A stretch of 64,000 nucleotides of DNA from CAWBAT01 sp046331665 (GTDB taxonomy: Bacteria; Acidobacteriota; Terriglobia; Versatilivoradales; Versatilivoraceae): contig JAXLQK010000031.1 in the NCBI GenBank assembly GCA_046331665.1, positions 9,453-73,452 on the forward strand. The letters are read 5' to 3'. The position numbers and the translations under genes were made by a program. How positions within the stretch are numbered: position 1 is the stretch's first letter; every line of letters starts with the position of its first letter. Below are positions 18,141 through 27,344 of this stretch, piece after piece. Below the pieces are notes generated by a model. The model was not told the origin of the DNA and ran no database searches. It saw only the letters and a program-made list of their open reading frames with translations.

Positions 18141-19463
18141 TCAAATCTTGGGGGATACCGTTTCTGCTTGGCTCGGGCTTGTTTCGATTGGTTGTTGCGA
18201 TGTGCCAGGGTAACGCGGTAAGAGAAACATCAGGAGTGCCGCGCCCAAGGTCATGATCGAGAGTTTAATGAGAAACGTTTGATAGGAAGCCGTTGTGTCG
18301 AAAGCCTTGCCCATCAAGACAGGTCCCAGCGCTCCGGCGATGGCATAAGAGGTCCACATGAAGCCGTACAAGGTTGAAAATGATCGGAACCCGAAATACT
18401 TCGTCAAAAGATAAGGTGTAATATCTGCTTCACCCCCCATCCCTAGACCAATCAAACTTGCCGCAAAAAGCCCGCTAGCAAATGAGTGAGCATTAGAAAG
18501 CAAAAATACCCCCGCCGCTGACAAGGTCAACAGCCAAAAGGCTACTTTGGCAGCCAGAAAACGATCCAGCAACCACCCCGTAACCAACCTTCCCGTTAAA
18601 CTGAATGCTCCAACGGCAGAAACGGCGATGGCCGCTTCGACGGAGGAGACTCCGCGATCCGTGAGCAAAGCGGAAAGATGCGTCAACGATCCATTTTGAC
18701 CAATCGAAGTCAAGAAAAGCGCCGCCACCATTATCCAGAAGGGCCTGGAAATCAAGGCTGGTTTGAGAAGCATGCCCTGCACCTCGCGCTTTTCCACGCT
18801 GCGAAACCCGGGTCTTTCCTTCACAAATCGGAGCACTACTGTTAATCCGACAACGAGGATCAAGGCGCCAAATACGAGGAACGCTCTTCGCCATCCCAAG
18901 TGGTCAATAAGGAACTGTGCGAGAGGGGGAAGAATCATCGCGCCTACTGCACTCCCCGCCATCAAGATGGAAAGAGCGGACCCGCGGCGGCGATCAAACC
19001 AGGTTGTGACTGCCTGGGAATAAGCCAGGTGTGCAGTCCCATTTCCAACCAACCCCATAATGAGGAAAACGGCATAAAAGGAAACGATGCGCCGGGACAA
19101 GAAGAACAAGGAGCCAAAGGCCAACCCGTAAACGGTAATGCAGGGCAATAGAATTCGCCTCGGTCCAGACCGGTCCAATAAATAGCCTAAGATGGGTGAG
19201 CTCACTGCCACCATCATCGCGGCAAGCCCAAAGGCGGCTGAATAGGATTGCCGAGACCAAGAAAATTCCTCCGTCAAGGGTTTAAGGAAAATTCCAAACG
19301 TGTAGATCACCAGTGAACCAAACCCCACCAGAAGACCAAACGCAGAAGCCAATGCAACCCGCCACCCGGGGTAGGAAAGGGATTCTTCGTCTGGATTGTC
19401 CAGTCGTGTGGAAAAGTGGTTTAGTTCGGAAGTCATGGGCTGGGATGCGCTATCCACGGCCAT
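18141..19463 (-). CDS. MFS transporter, oxalate/formate-antiporter-like
   Basis: A 440-residue major facilitator with twelve predicted membrane helices. The order and sequence (GWRVALASAFGLLVGFGS in helix 1, LGYLLDRSGPRRIL in the loop between helices 2 and 3, GNGTAHLAYSQAVTTWFDRRRGSALSI around helices 4 and 5) fit the monocarboxylate/oxalate-formate antiporter group. The DRSGPRR loop is the usual MFS signature between helices 2 and 3. The end of this gene has a partial decayed duplicate at 5077-5295. It is convergent with the ABC operon and is followed upstream on the same strand by an iron-sulfur protein gene; whether they act together is unknown. Confidence 0.85.
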   Translation of the reverse strand: MAVDSASQPMTSELNHFSTRLDNPDEESLSYPGWRVALASAFGLLVGFGSLVIYTFGIFLKPLTEEFSWSRQSYSAAFGLAAMMVAVSSPILGYLLDRSGPRRILLPCITVYGLAFGSLFFLSRRIVSFYAVFLIMGLVGNGTAHLAYSQAVTTWFDRRRGSALSILMAGSAVGAMILPPLAQFLIDHLGWRRAFLVFGALILVVGLTVVLRFVKERPGFRSVEKREVQGMLLKPALISRPFWIMVAALFLTSIGQNGSLTHLSALLTDRGVSSVEAAIAVSAVGAFSLTGRLVTGWLLDRFLAAKVAFWLLTLSAAGVFLLSNAHSFASGLFAASLIGLGMGGEADITPYLLTKYFGFRSFSTLYGFMWTSYAIAGALGPVLMGKAFDTTASYQTFLIKLSIMTLGAALLMFLLPRYPGTSQQPIETSPSQAETVSPKI

Positions 19464-19603
19464 TGGCTAATTCACATCAATTCGACATTTACTCAAATCA
19501 ACACGGGTGGAGAAAAGACAAAAATCCACTAATGGTTATTATTCTCTTGTGGTGGTCGAGGAAAAAACCTGAAGCGCCTGAGATCTCAACCAACCATTGC
19601 ATG

Positions 19604-20647
19604 CTAGTCTCGTCCAAGTTTGTTGTAGGCGTGGCGTCTTTCTTTTGGAATGTCTTTAGCGGGTGGAGGATCGTCCAGGATGACATTGGGAAAAAGCTTT
19701 GTCTGGAATCCCTCAAAGTCACAAGCCCATTCCTTATGGTTATAGACACACACTGGGAGACATATCGAACAATAATTATGCTTGGCAAAATACGGGAAGC
19801 ACCGGCCTGTATCCACGATATAGCGGTCTTTCCCGATTGGGTCCTTTCCGGCGTCCGGGCTGCGTTGGTCTGGGATGGCGTTGGCCGGGCAGTAGATTCG
19901 ACAAGCTCGGCAGGTGTCACAGAACTTGGCGATGCCCGCATCCACTGGAGTATCCGTCTGCAGTGGGATGGAAGCGGCGACACTACCCATGCGAAAGAGC
20001 GGTCCAAGCTTCGGATGGATAATCGATCCATGCCGACCAAGTTCGCCGAATCCAGCCTTCAAACCGATTGGAACGTGCAGCAAATTGCTGTCTCCGATTG
20101 GATGCTCTATTTCGCACGGATAACCGAGTGACCGAAGGTAGTTGGCGAGCCGGATAACCACTTCTCCCAAGGTAAAGTATACGCGGAGACATTCGATTGC
20201 GGACTCTTTGGAAGGCACCACTTGAAAAGCACGCCAACGCATTCGTTGTCCAAGTGCGATAGCATACTTCTCAGTAACCGTTCTGCCCCGATAAACATCC
20301 TCAGGCTCAATCTCGCAGATCCCCACAATATCAGCCCCGAAATCGATGGCTTTCTGTTTGATATGGTGGGATGCGTCCTGTCGAGAATTAAAAACGCGAC
20401 GTTCATTCGCAACGGGTCCGTCAAATCGTTTGTATTGATCCTCACGAATTTGCTCAAGGTAGATATTTACCTCTGAAATCTCGATTGTGCGCCCCCCGAC
20501 GGAGGCATACCATTCATCCCATTGAAACGCAGGTGGGGCGGGCAAGCGTAGTCCTGAATTAAGAGGCTCTTCTGTAGTAACTTGCTCCGCGAGAATTGGT
20601 TGTGTCGAGGGAGCGTTCAATGCCTCGTCATCCATTGGCGTTACCAA
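19604..20647 (-). CDS. 4Fe-4S protein related to epoxyqueuosine reductase and reductive dehalogenases
   Basis: A 347-residue protein with two iron-sulfur motifs near the C-terminus: CDTCRACRIYCPANAIP (CxxCxxCxxxCP) and CSICLPVC followed by YNHKEW. The upstream core, with AIDFGADIVGICEIEP, IGLKAGFGELGRHGSIIHP and GPLFRMGSV, resembles the cobalamin-binding fold of QueG and reductive dehalogenases. There is no Tat signal or partner anchor, so it is not a classical respiratory dehalogenase. The frame begins with TTG at 20647 preceded by AAGGAGAG; an ATG four codons later is the alternative. I cannot name the substrate. Confidence 0.7.
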   Translation of the reverse strand: MVTPMDDEALNAPSTQPILAEQVTTEEPLNSGLRLPAPPAFQWDEWYASVGGRTIEISEVNIYLEQIREDQYKRFDGPVANERRVFNSRQDASHHIKQKAIDFGADIVGICEIEPEDVYRGRTVTEKYAIALGQRMRWRAFQVVPSKESAIECLRVYFTLGEVVIRLANYLRSLGYPCEIEHPIGDSNLLHVPIGLKAGFGELGRHGSIIHPKLGPLFRMGSVAASIPLQTDTPVDAGIAKFCDTCRACRIYCPANAIPDQRSPDAGKDPIGKDRYIVDTGRCFPYFAKHNYCSICLPVCVYNHKEWACDFEGFQTKLFPNVILDDPPPAKDIPKERRHAYNKLGRD

Positions 20648-21182
20648 CTTGGTTTACTCTCCTTAATCGAGAACCAGCGTGACCTTGTCCAACCGCAAGG
20701 GAACAACTGGGCTGATACCCTTCAATATTGAGTAACTGCATTAATTTGTGCGGTCACGGAGTCAATCTGACACACCTTCCTCTCCGTCCCCCAGTGAGTC
20801 CATCTCGATAGAGAATCAGTTAATATTTGTGCGCTTCGATTAGGAAGACTAGCCAACATTTTCAAGGCTTTTGTCACGGAAATGTAAAATTCCTCAACAC
20901 TGCCTCTATCGGAGAATTGCAAATAGCGTCCTCCAGACTTTGACGCAGGAACCTTAAATCAATATTTGTGCCCGCCTCAGCCCATTACCCCAATTCGCAC
21001 AAACTACTCCAAGGGAGCCGGACCGATGTCTTAGGGGAGCTCAATGAGGCCTAAAGTCATGAAATTAACTCATGTTTTCCGGCATTTGATCGATAAACAC
21101 CCTGGAGCCCTTTTGATCAAAGGCTTTGAAGCCCGGAGTCTGCAAAGATTCCGCATTCTTCCTTGATTTAAGGGAAAAGGCC
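20648..21182. other. Intergenic region, 535 bases, with four TTTGTGC motifs
   Basis: Divergent spacer upstream of the iron-sulfur protein and the TPR protein. TTTGTGC appears at 20745, 20826 and 20965, twice preceded by AATA, and once inverted at 20997-21003. No open frame here has coding character. The frame of the TPR gene is open from 21126, but the likely start is 21183. Confidence 0.4.
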
Positions 21183-23561
21183 ATGCCGGATTTCAGAGAT
21201 TCTCATGACCCTTCAGAAGAGGCCACGAATTCCTCAGCCCGGGGGCAGGGTTTTGGAGGCGCTTCCAGCATGATCGAATTCTCGGATCAGTCTTCCTCGT
21301 CTGGAGAGGTACTACCCTCTGCGCTTGAGCAAAATCTAAGAAAACTGTTACAAGATGTAGAAAAGATTCGGCAGGTCAGCCAATCCCCTCCGGAGAAGGT
21401 GGCCGAGCCCGATTCTCCCTACCTCAATCGCTTCATCGAACGAGCCTGTGCCCTCCATGAGAAGGGGAATTTTAGTGGGGCCTTGGAAATTCTGCAGGAG
21501 GCCCATAAGCTCGCTCCAAGCAATTTGGAAGTGCTAACTCTCATCGAGAAGGCAGAACAATCGTCCAAGCTTCGTTCCGTGGACTCAGACCTCACCGATC
21601 GCATTGCGCAGTTCAAAGCCGAATCTTTGAAGTTATTCGAGCGAGGCCAATACAGCGAATGTATTGAGCGGTTCAAATTGCTGTCGGAGCTTGACCCGGG
21701 GAACTACGACCTGCGCGACTACCTTGAGATCAGTCAAGAGGAGGCTGAGAAGCAGAAACGCGCCCAAGCGACCCCGGTGGAAAATCCGATTTCTTCAAAA
21801 CAAAATCCTGATCCATTACCTGAATTCGCATCACAGGTTCCAAATACCGGGTCCTTCCCAATGGACCCTATTCCAGCGGAACTTCCGAAGGCCCCTCAGG
21901 CAAACGCAGCCAACTTACCCGAGATCCTGGAGGAGGCTGAGCCCAAACGACCGCAATCTCCAGTCCCTCCGCCTGAGCCACAGTCCAAGCCAATCCCGGA
22001 GCCAAGGGCTGAAGCGGCTTCGGAAAGGTTGGTCATCCAGCCGGTTGTCAAGGAATCAAAGTCCCAGCTTAGGATGTGGCAAGCCGCCGGGCAAGACCAG
22101 ACCATTGAGCCGGTTCAAGAGAACTCACAGGTTGGTCTTCCCCAAGTTGGAAAAAAGTTGACCCTTATCTACCTCTTGGGCGGAGGACTTTTATTAGGTT
22201 CGGTTCTCGGAGCATGGCTAGTTTTTGTTCCTTCCAGGCATCCCAAGAGTGCAGAAGGGCGAGCAGAGCCGCAAAACACTATGGTCGCTCCCGCAGAGAC
22301 GGTTGCTCCTCCCATCGATCTATCGAAACCTACCCAATCGAATATGCTTGCTCAGGCTGAAAAGGCGCTCAAACAAGGGAGGTTCTTGGAAGCCAGCCGT
22401 CTTTGCGACTCGATCCTTGGTTTGGACCCCAACAATGCTTCAGCTCTTAACTTAAGACAGGACTTGCGGGAACGGCTTGCAAAACAAGCGGGCCACGAGA
22501 TGGCCAATCGAAATTGGGATAAGGCAGTCGCCACCTGGTCCGAAATGCTCAAGATCTTTCCGAACGACCGGGACGCGACTCGTCAGCTTGGTGTCGCCAA
22601 AACAAATCTTAAGAAGCAAGAGCAACTCGATCTCGCGAATAGACAGGCGCTCGAAAAGAAAACCCAGGATCTTCGCCAGCAAATTACAGCCGCCATCAAT
22701 GCCGGCCACTACCTCCCACCCAGTTCTAATAATGCCTTTGAGCTGATTCAAAAGCTGGGCACTATTTCTCAAGATAAATCCTTCAGCCGTGAGAAGCTGG
22801 ACTTGATCCTTCGTAACTTGATGAGTCAGGCAAATCGTGCCCTACAAAACAAGGATTATGCGAATGCGAGTACTCTTGTAAAACAGATCCAGAACTACTT
22901 TCCAGAGATTCCAGAGTCCAAAGCTCTGGCAGAAACTCTCAAGGGTGAAGAATCCAGACTGGCCGAAAGCCGAAATTCGGTGCTCCAAAAAGCGGAAGCC
23001 GCCATGGCCAGCGGACATTATGTTACTCCTCCCAATGACAACGTGGTCACCTATTGTACCCAACTGCTGGCGAGCCAGCCGCAGAATCCCAAAGCATTGG
23101 ATCTCAAGAAAACGAGTCTGGGCAAGGCAGTCAACCAGGCAAAGTCCCTCATTCAAGAGAGTAAGTATGAGGAAGCCAAGACGATTTATTCAGTGCTGCT
23201 CTACCTGGCTGGCAACGACACTCAAGTTCCTCTAAGTCCACCAGATCTTAAGGACGAGATTGAGCGGCTTAATTTCAACGCTTATGCCGTCATCCATGAC
23301 CACACGATTGGAAGTTGTACGGGGCGTCTGCGATTTAATGGATATCAGATTGTCTATCTCCCGTCGGGCGATTCAAAGGATGGATTTGTCTCAAAACTTT
23401 CCGAGATTGCTCAAGTGGACCTCGGGGACAAGTTGAAAATTCAAGTGAAAAGCAAGACCTATCGATTTCAGGACAATGCCCCCAAGAACCTTCCTGAAAG
23501 CCGGACAAGACTTGCTGAAATTCAACAGAAGCTCAACGCTCTAATTGCGAAGAGCAAATAG
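21183..23561 (+). CDS. TPR-repeat membrane protein, function unknown
   Basis: About 792 residues. The N-terminal cytosolic part has tetratricopeptide-like units (for example ERACALHEKGNFSGALEILQ and FERGQYSECIERFKLL), followed by a proline-rich linker (PPPEPQSKPIPEPRAE), a single membrane helix at about 326-350 (YLLGGGLLLGSVLGAWLVFV), then further TPR units outside or across the membrane (AEKALKQGRFLEASRLCDSI). Two later repeats share the pattern AGHYLPPSSNNAFELI and SGHYVTPPNDNVVTYC. Such proteins act as scaffolds. The ATG at 21183 (MPDFRDSHDP) is preferred to one 19 codons upstream because the sequence upstream is not protein-like. It precedes the Tad genes but is separated from them by 388 bases. 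Confidence 0.7.
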   Translation: MPDFRDSHDPSEEATNSSARGQGFGGASSMIEFSDQSSSSGEVLPSALEQNLRKLLQDVEKIRQVSQSPPEKVAEPDSPYLNRFIERACALHEKGNFSGALEILQEAHKLAPSNLEVLTLIEKAEQSSKLRSVDSDLTDRIAQFKAESLKLFERGQYSECIERFKLLSELDPGNYDLRDYLEISQEEAEKQKRAQATPVENPISSKQNPDPLPEFASQVPNTGSFPMDPIPAELPKAPQANAANLPEILEEAEPKRPQSPVPPPEPQSKPIPEPRAEAASERLVIQPVVKESKSQLRMWQAAGQDQTIEPVQENSQVGLPQVGKKLTLIYLLGGGLLLGSVLGAWLVFVPSRHPKSAEGRAEPQNTMVAPAETVAPPIDLSKPTQSNMLAQAEKALKQGRFLEASRLCDSILGLDPNNASALNLRQDLRERLAKQAGHEMANRNWDKAVATWSEMLKIFPNDRDATRQLGVAKTNLKKQEQLDLANRQALEKKTQDLRQQITAAINAGHYLPPSSNNAFELIQKLGTISQDKSFSREKLDLILRNLMSQANRALQNKDYANASTLVKQIQNYFPEIPESKALAETLKGEESRLAESRNSVLQKAEAAMASGHYVTPPNDNVVTYCTQLLASQPQNPKALDLKKTSLGKAVNQAKSLIQESKYEEAKTIYSVLLYLAGNDTQVPLSPPDLKDEIERLNFNAYAVIHDHTIGSCTGRLRFNGYQIVYLPSGDSKDGFVSKLSEIAQVDLGDKLKIQVKSKTYRFQDNAPKNLPESRTRLAEIQQKLNALIAKSK

Positions 23562-23949
23562 TGTTTCTCGATCGCTCGGAAAAATAGACGGGCCAGAGGA
23601 CGTCAGGTCATGTGGGTCATAAAGGCGTGTGGGAACAAGGCTCCTAAGAATGCTCTAGGGAATAAAAGGAACATGAATTCCCAGTTCGCGCCGCGCAATA
23701 AGTTTTTGAAGTAGGGAGAGTCTCAATAAGTGAAAACCATTTCCCATTTCAGCCTGGAAGGGGCTTGTCGGCTGACGGGCTTATCCTTCAACGTTCAATT
23801 GGTTAAGAGTACAGCGCTGGACGGGGTATTCGTCTCGTCTGTCTCAAAAATATCCTTGGGTCTGTAAAGATAACCAAGATAGGGATCGTCAATAGAGTAT
23901 TCAGCCGGGAAGCGAACAGGCGGAAAAAAGCGGGAAGAAGGAAGGGTCT
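23562..23949. other. Intergenic region, 388 bases, no gene found
   Basis: Spacer before the TadE-TadE-TadG genes. It ends in a purine-rich stretch containing GAAGGAAGG, the ribosome site for the first TadE gene. I looked for a cyclic di-GMP riboswitch because such switches often precede pilus genes, and saw none. Confidence 0.4.
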
Positions 23950-24444
23950 ATGAGAATACGAGCGAGCCAGTGTGAGGGAAAGTGGCGGTGGGGATGGAAG
24001 GAGTCACGGGGCGCCAATATGCTGGAGATGGCGGCGGTGATTCCCTTGTTGCTGTTGTTGACCTTTGCCATCATCGATTTTTCGACGTTGTTCTATGTGT
24101 ATTTGTCATTGGAAAACGGCGTCAGTCAGGCCACCCGCTACGCGGTGACCGGGCAGGTGATGCCGAACCCGTCCAATCCCGCTCAGAACCTGTCACGGGA
24201 TGATTCGATCAAGTTGGCAATGCGCAATGCCACGCCCACCTTGTCGATCCCTGACAGTGCCTTTTCGTTTTTCAACGTGACACAGAATGCCAGCGGGACG
24301 GGTGGGCCGACCGATGTGATCCGGGTGACGGTGCAGTATGTCTATGTGCCGGTGACGCCGTTGATCCAAGCTTTCTTTACCGGGGGACGGATCACCTTCA
24401 CGGTCTCCTCGACGATGAAGAATGAGCCGTATCCGAGCTCATGA
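23950..24444 (+). CDS. TadE-like pilus assembly protein (first copy)
   Basis: A 164-residue pseudopilin-like protein. After a basic N-terminus it has GANMLEMAAVIPLLLLLTFA, the TadE signature: a glutamate five residues into a hydrophobic helix that is normally cut before the helix. The rest is extracytoplasmic. TadE proteins are minor pseudopilins of the Flp/Tad secretion system. GGAAGG lies 8 bases before the ATG. The stop overlaps the next TadE start as ATGA, so the two are coupled. No TadA ATPase, TadB/C or CpaB homologue is in the window. Confidence 0.82.
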   Translation: MRIRASQCEGKWRWGWKESRGANMLEMAAVIPLLLLLTFAIIDFSTLFYVYLSLENGVSQATRYAVTGQVMPNPSNPAQNLSRDDSIKLAMRNATPTLSIPDSAFSFFNVTQNASGTGGPTDVIRVTVQYVYVPVTPLIQAFFTGGRITFTVSSTMKNEPYPSS

Positions 24445-25079
24445 AAGGGATAAGAACAGTGATGCAACGCCACTTCGCCATAGCCAAGCAGTGCTGCCCG
24501 GATGCGGGAGGTTGGAGGGGAGTTGAGGGACAGAGTGTGGTGGAATTTGCGGTGGTTCTGCCCTTGATTCTGTTGTTGTGTTTAGGGGTGATGGAGTTGG
24601 GCTACGCTTTGTATGAGGATCACATGATCGTGGCGATGGCGCGGGAGGGATCAAATCTGATTTCGCGGACCAGCACGATTCAGGAAGCCGAGACAGCGAT
24701 GTTGCAGGCGGTGCATGCGCCGCTGGATTTCAATCAGAATGGACGGCTGATCTTTTCGGTGGTGAAGTTGGGGACGGGAGGATCGAATCTCAACCTGGCG
24801 ATCATCAGTCAGCGCCGGGTGATAGGCTCATTGGCGGGCAACAGTATGTTGGGAATGCCGCCGGGTGCTTCCTACAACGGAACTCCGGATTATATGGCAG
24901 TGAATGCGGACAATGATACGAACATCCGGATGACCGGATCCCTGCCCAACGGGTACACCCTGTCGGCCGGGCAGTCGGTATATGTGACGGAAATCTACAC
25001 GCGCCACAATCTGCTGACGCCTGCGGCCAACTTTGGAATCACACTCCCCACCAATCTCTATGCCGCCGCGTATTTTTAA
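24441..25079 (+). CDS. TadE-like pilus assembly protein (second copy)
   Basis: A 212-residue protein with the signature EGQSVVEFAVVLPLILLLCL at about residues 26-45, followed by MELGYALYEDHMIVAMAREG. Longer than the first copy, with an extracytoplasmic domain of about 150 residues. Its ATG overlaps the preceding stop. The start at 24441 is favoured by coupling; an ATG at 24462 is possible. It probably forms a complex with the first TadE and with the TadG-like protein that follows. Confidence 0.82.
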   Translation: MKGIRTVMQRHFAIAKQCCPDAGGWRGVEGQSVVEFAVVLPLILLLCLGVMELGYALYEDHMIVAMAREGSNLISRTSTIQEAETAMLQAVHAPLDFNQNGRLIFSVVKLGTGGSNLNLAIISQRRVIGSLAGNSMLGMPPGASYNGTPDYMAVNADNDTNIRMTGSLPNGYTLSAGQSVYVTEIYTRHNLLTPAANFGITLPTNLYAAAYF

Positions 25080-25110
25080 TCATTCTGGCAAAATGCCGGA
25101 GGGAAGACTC

Positions 25111-26559
25111 ATGAAGAAGTCCTTAATCCATTCTAAAGAATCAGGGGTCGTGCTCTTTTATATGGCGGCCCTGTTGTTTGTCTTGCTGGCCTTTGCAGGG
25201 CTGGCAGTTGACTTGGGCCGCGCCTATGTGGTGAAGGCCCACTTATCCAAGGCTGTGGACGGCGCGGCTTTGGCGGCCGCTCGCATGATCGGGAATGGAC
25301 AAACTGCGGCCCAAACCGAGGCCAACAAGATCTTTAATGCAAACTTTCCCAATGGATACCTGGGTGTTAGTTCAGTCCAGAACCCTCCGGCTACAAGCTT
25401 TCAGGTAGCCGCCGATGGCTCCAATCAGATTACTGTTTCTTCGACGGCGGTGATGCCCACCACCTTCATGAAGGTCATTGGCCAACCCCAGGTAAACGTC
25501 TTTAGCTCAGGCCAAGCCATACGGCGCTTGGTGGATATCTCGTTTGTGATCGACAAGTCAGGTTCACTTTCTGCGGTCTGGGGCCAGGTGCAGAGTGCCG
25601 CCCAACAGTTCGTGGGCTATTTCGACCAAAACGTGGATCGCATGGCAATCGTTGGGTTTTCAGGAAACACGATTGTGACAGACACCATTCGTACTGTCTC
25701 CCGCGGGTTTGACAAAGCTACGGTTCTGAGTCATATCGCGGGCCTTGCCAACGGCGGAAACACTTGCAGCGCAGAGGGAATGTACCAGGGGTGGGATCAA
25801 TTGCGTAGTGTCACCTCTGGAAATCAGTCCTCTTTACGAATTATTGTGTTTTTTACAGACGGGTCGCCCAATTCCTTTCCAGGAACATTCAACGTCCAGT
25901 CTTCACCGGGGGTTTTTGTAAGTCGGACCGGGGTGCTGTTTACGGGGGACTATCCGAATCTGGGTTCAAGCTCGACCAACACTCCTACTGTTACAGGACT
26001 TTATCAAACCTATGGAACCTACGCCGCACAGTCACAACAATTTGTTGCACCCACCGACAACACTTACACGAGCGGGAACAGTTCCTCCCCCTATACCAGC
26101 CCCTTGGACTCCAAGATCCCATGGATCCCATTGATGAGTACGCATTCCAACCATGTCTCTTCGGGGATTCCTACGAGTTTTGTATTATATGATCCCACGT
26201 TGGCAGGGCAACGCCAGTTGATCGGACAGACAGTCAATGGGTACCCGGACCATGTCCGCAACGCCAATAACGCGGCCCGAAATCTTCTCGAGACCGTGGC
26301 AAACGCTGCCAAGGCGGATACGACGGGAGATTTTAAAATCAGGATTTATGCTTTGGGTTTGGGAGGCTTGCTCCCCCAATCGATGGGAAGCGTCCCCGAG
26401 ACAGGGACTTCGCTCTTGAAACGGGTTGCCAATGACAAAACCTCGCCCGATTTCAATTCCAGTCAACTGGAAGGCAAATACTATTATGCCGCGGATCCGG
26501 CACAGTTGCGGGCAGCCTTCGAAGCCGTCCGCAACCAGATTCTCCGTCTCAGTATGTAG
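25111..26559 (+). CDS. TadG-like protein with von Willebrand factor A domain
   Basis: About 482 residues. The N-terminus is a Tad-type hydrophobic segment (GVVLFYMAALLFVLLAFAGLAVDLGRAYVV, residues 11-40, described here in part) followed by KAVDGAALAAARM. From about residue 145 there is a VWA domain with an intact metal-ion-dependent adhesion site: VIDKSGSLS (DxSxS) and later FFTDGSPN. TadG proteins are secreted or pilus-associated and may be the adhesive component. GGAGGGAAG lies upstream of the ATG at 25111, which overrules earlier ATGs at 25033 and 25093. It ends 20 bases from the convergent peroxiredoxin gene. Confidence 0.85.
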   Translation: MKKSLIHSKESGVVLFYMAALLFVLLAFAGLAVDLGRAYVVKAHLSKAVDGAALAAARMIGNGQTAAQTEANKIFNANFPNGYLGVSSVQNPPATSFQVAADGSNQITVSSTAVMPTTFMKVIGQPQVNVFSSGQAIRRLVDISFVIDKSGSLSAVWGQVQSAAQQFVGYFDQNVDRMAIVGFSGNTIVTDTIRTVSRGFDKATVLSHIAGLANGGNTCSAEGMYQGWDQLRSVTSGNQSSLRIIVFFTDGSPNSFPGTFNVQSSPGVFVSRTGVLFTGDYPNLGSSSTNTPTVTGLYQTYGTYAAQSQQFVAPTDNTYTSGNSSSPYTSPLDSKIPWIPLMSTHSNHVSSGIPTSFVLYDPTLAGQRQLIGQTVNGYPDHVRNANNAARNLLETVANAAKADTTGDFKIRIYALGLGGLLPQSMGSVPETGTSLLKRVANDKTSPDFNSSQLEGKYYYAADPAQLRAAFEAVRNQILRLSM

Positions 26560-26578
26560 ACTCTCTTCTCGAACCTGG

Positions 26579-27238
26579 TTATTCAGGCTGTGGTACGATA
26601 CGCAGGTAGGGCTTCGGCGCCTTCCACCCATTTGTGAACTTCTTCTTCGCCTCTTCATCGGGGATGGACGGGAGAATGATAACGTCCTCCCCTTGTTTCC
26701 AGTTTACCGGTGTTGCCACCTTGTGCTTTGACGTCAGCTGGATCGAGTCGAGGACGCGCAAGACTTCATCAAAATTACGGCCCGTGCTCATGGGATAACT
26801 CAGCATTAGCTTGATCTTCTTATCTGGACCCACCACAAAAACCGTACGGACGGTTGCATTGTCAGCGGCCGTTCGTCCTTCCGATGTGGTCCCGCTCGTG
26901 GCGGGCAGCATGTCGTAAAGTTTGGCTACTTTGAGCTCAGGATCGCCGATCATCGGGTAATTCACTTTGTGGCCCTGAGTTTCTTCAATATCCGCTGACC
27001 AGTTCTTGTGATTTGACACGGGATCGACACTCAATCCGATAATTTTACACTTCCGTTTTTCAAATTGAGGCTGGAGCCCGGCCATATACCCTAGCTCTGT
27101 CGTGCAAACTGGAGTAAAATCTTTGGGATGCGAAAATAAAATTGCCCATCCGTCGCCAATCCACTCGTGAAAGTTGATCGAGCCGTGGGTGGTTTCGGCG
27201 GTGAAATTGGGAGCTTCGTCATTGATACGTAGGGTCAT
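26579..27238 (-). CDS. 1-Cys peroxiredoxin (Prx6 type)
   Basis: A 219-residue thiol peroxidase that reduces hydrogen peroxide and alkyl hydroperoxides. The active site is PKDFTPVCTTE, with the peroxidatic cysteine at residue 48 and the conserved threonine at 45; a catalytic arginine lies in NATVRTVF. The length and the C-terminal extension (EVLRVLDSIQLTSKHKVATP, then GEDVIILPS) mark the Prx6 group, which lacks a resolving cysteine at the usual place. A possible sigma-70 promoter lies upstream. The gene is monocistronic. Confidence 0.93.
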   Translation of the reverse strand: MTLRINDEAPNFTAETTHGSINFHEWIGDGWAILFSHPKDFTPVCTTELGYMAGLQPQFEKRKCKIIGLSVDPVSNHKNWSADIEETQGHKVNYPMIGDPELKVAKLYDMLPATSGTTSEGRTAADNATVRTVFVVGPDKKIKLMLSYPMSTGRNFDEVLRVLDSIQLTSKHKVATPVNWKQGEDVIILPSIPDEEAKKKFTNGWKAPKPYLRIVPQPE

Positions 27239-27288
27239 GTCTCATCTCCTGCCATGCATAATTGATATGAAACGATGCAAGACTTTCA

Positions 27289-27319
27289 ATTTTAGGATAG
27301 GAATGGGATAGTTTGTCAA
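27289..27319 (-). promoter_or_regulatory. Possible sigma-70 promoter for the peroxiredoxin gene
   Basis: On the minus strand TTGACA (27314-27319) is followed after 19 bases by TAAAAT (27289-27294), about 50 bases upstream of the ATG. The -35 box is perfect, but the spacer is two bases longer than ideal, so the assignment is tentative. Confidence 0.35.
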
Positions 27320-27344
27320 GCAGTTCAGCGGATGAGGGGTCTGT

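Noticed and set aside
19604..20647. Respiratory reductive dehalogenase
   Set aside because: No Tat signal, no RdhB-like anchor gene nearby, and the N-terminus differs; only the related fold is supported.
23562..23949. Cyclic di-GMP riboswitch before the Tad genes
   Set aside because: None of the conserved core sequences of the GEMM class could be found.
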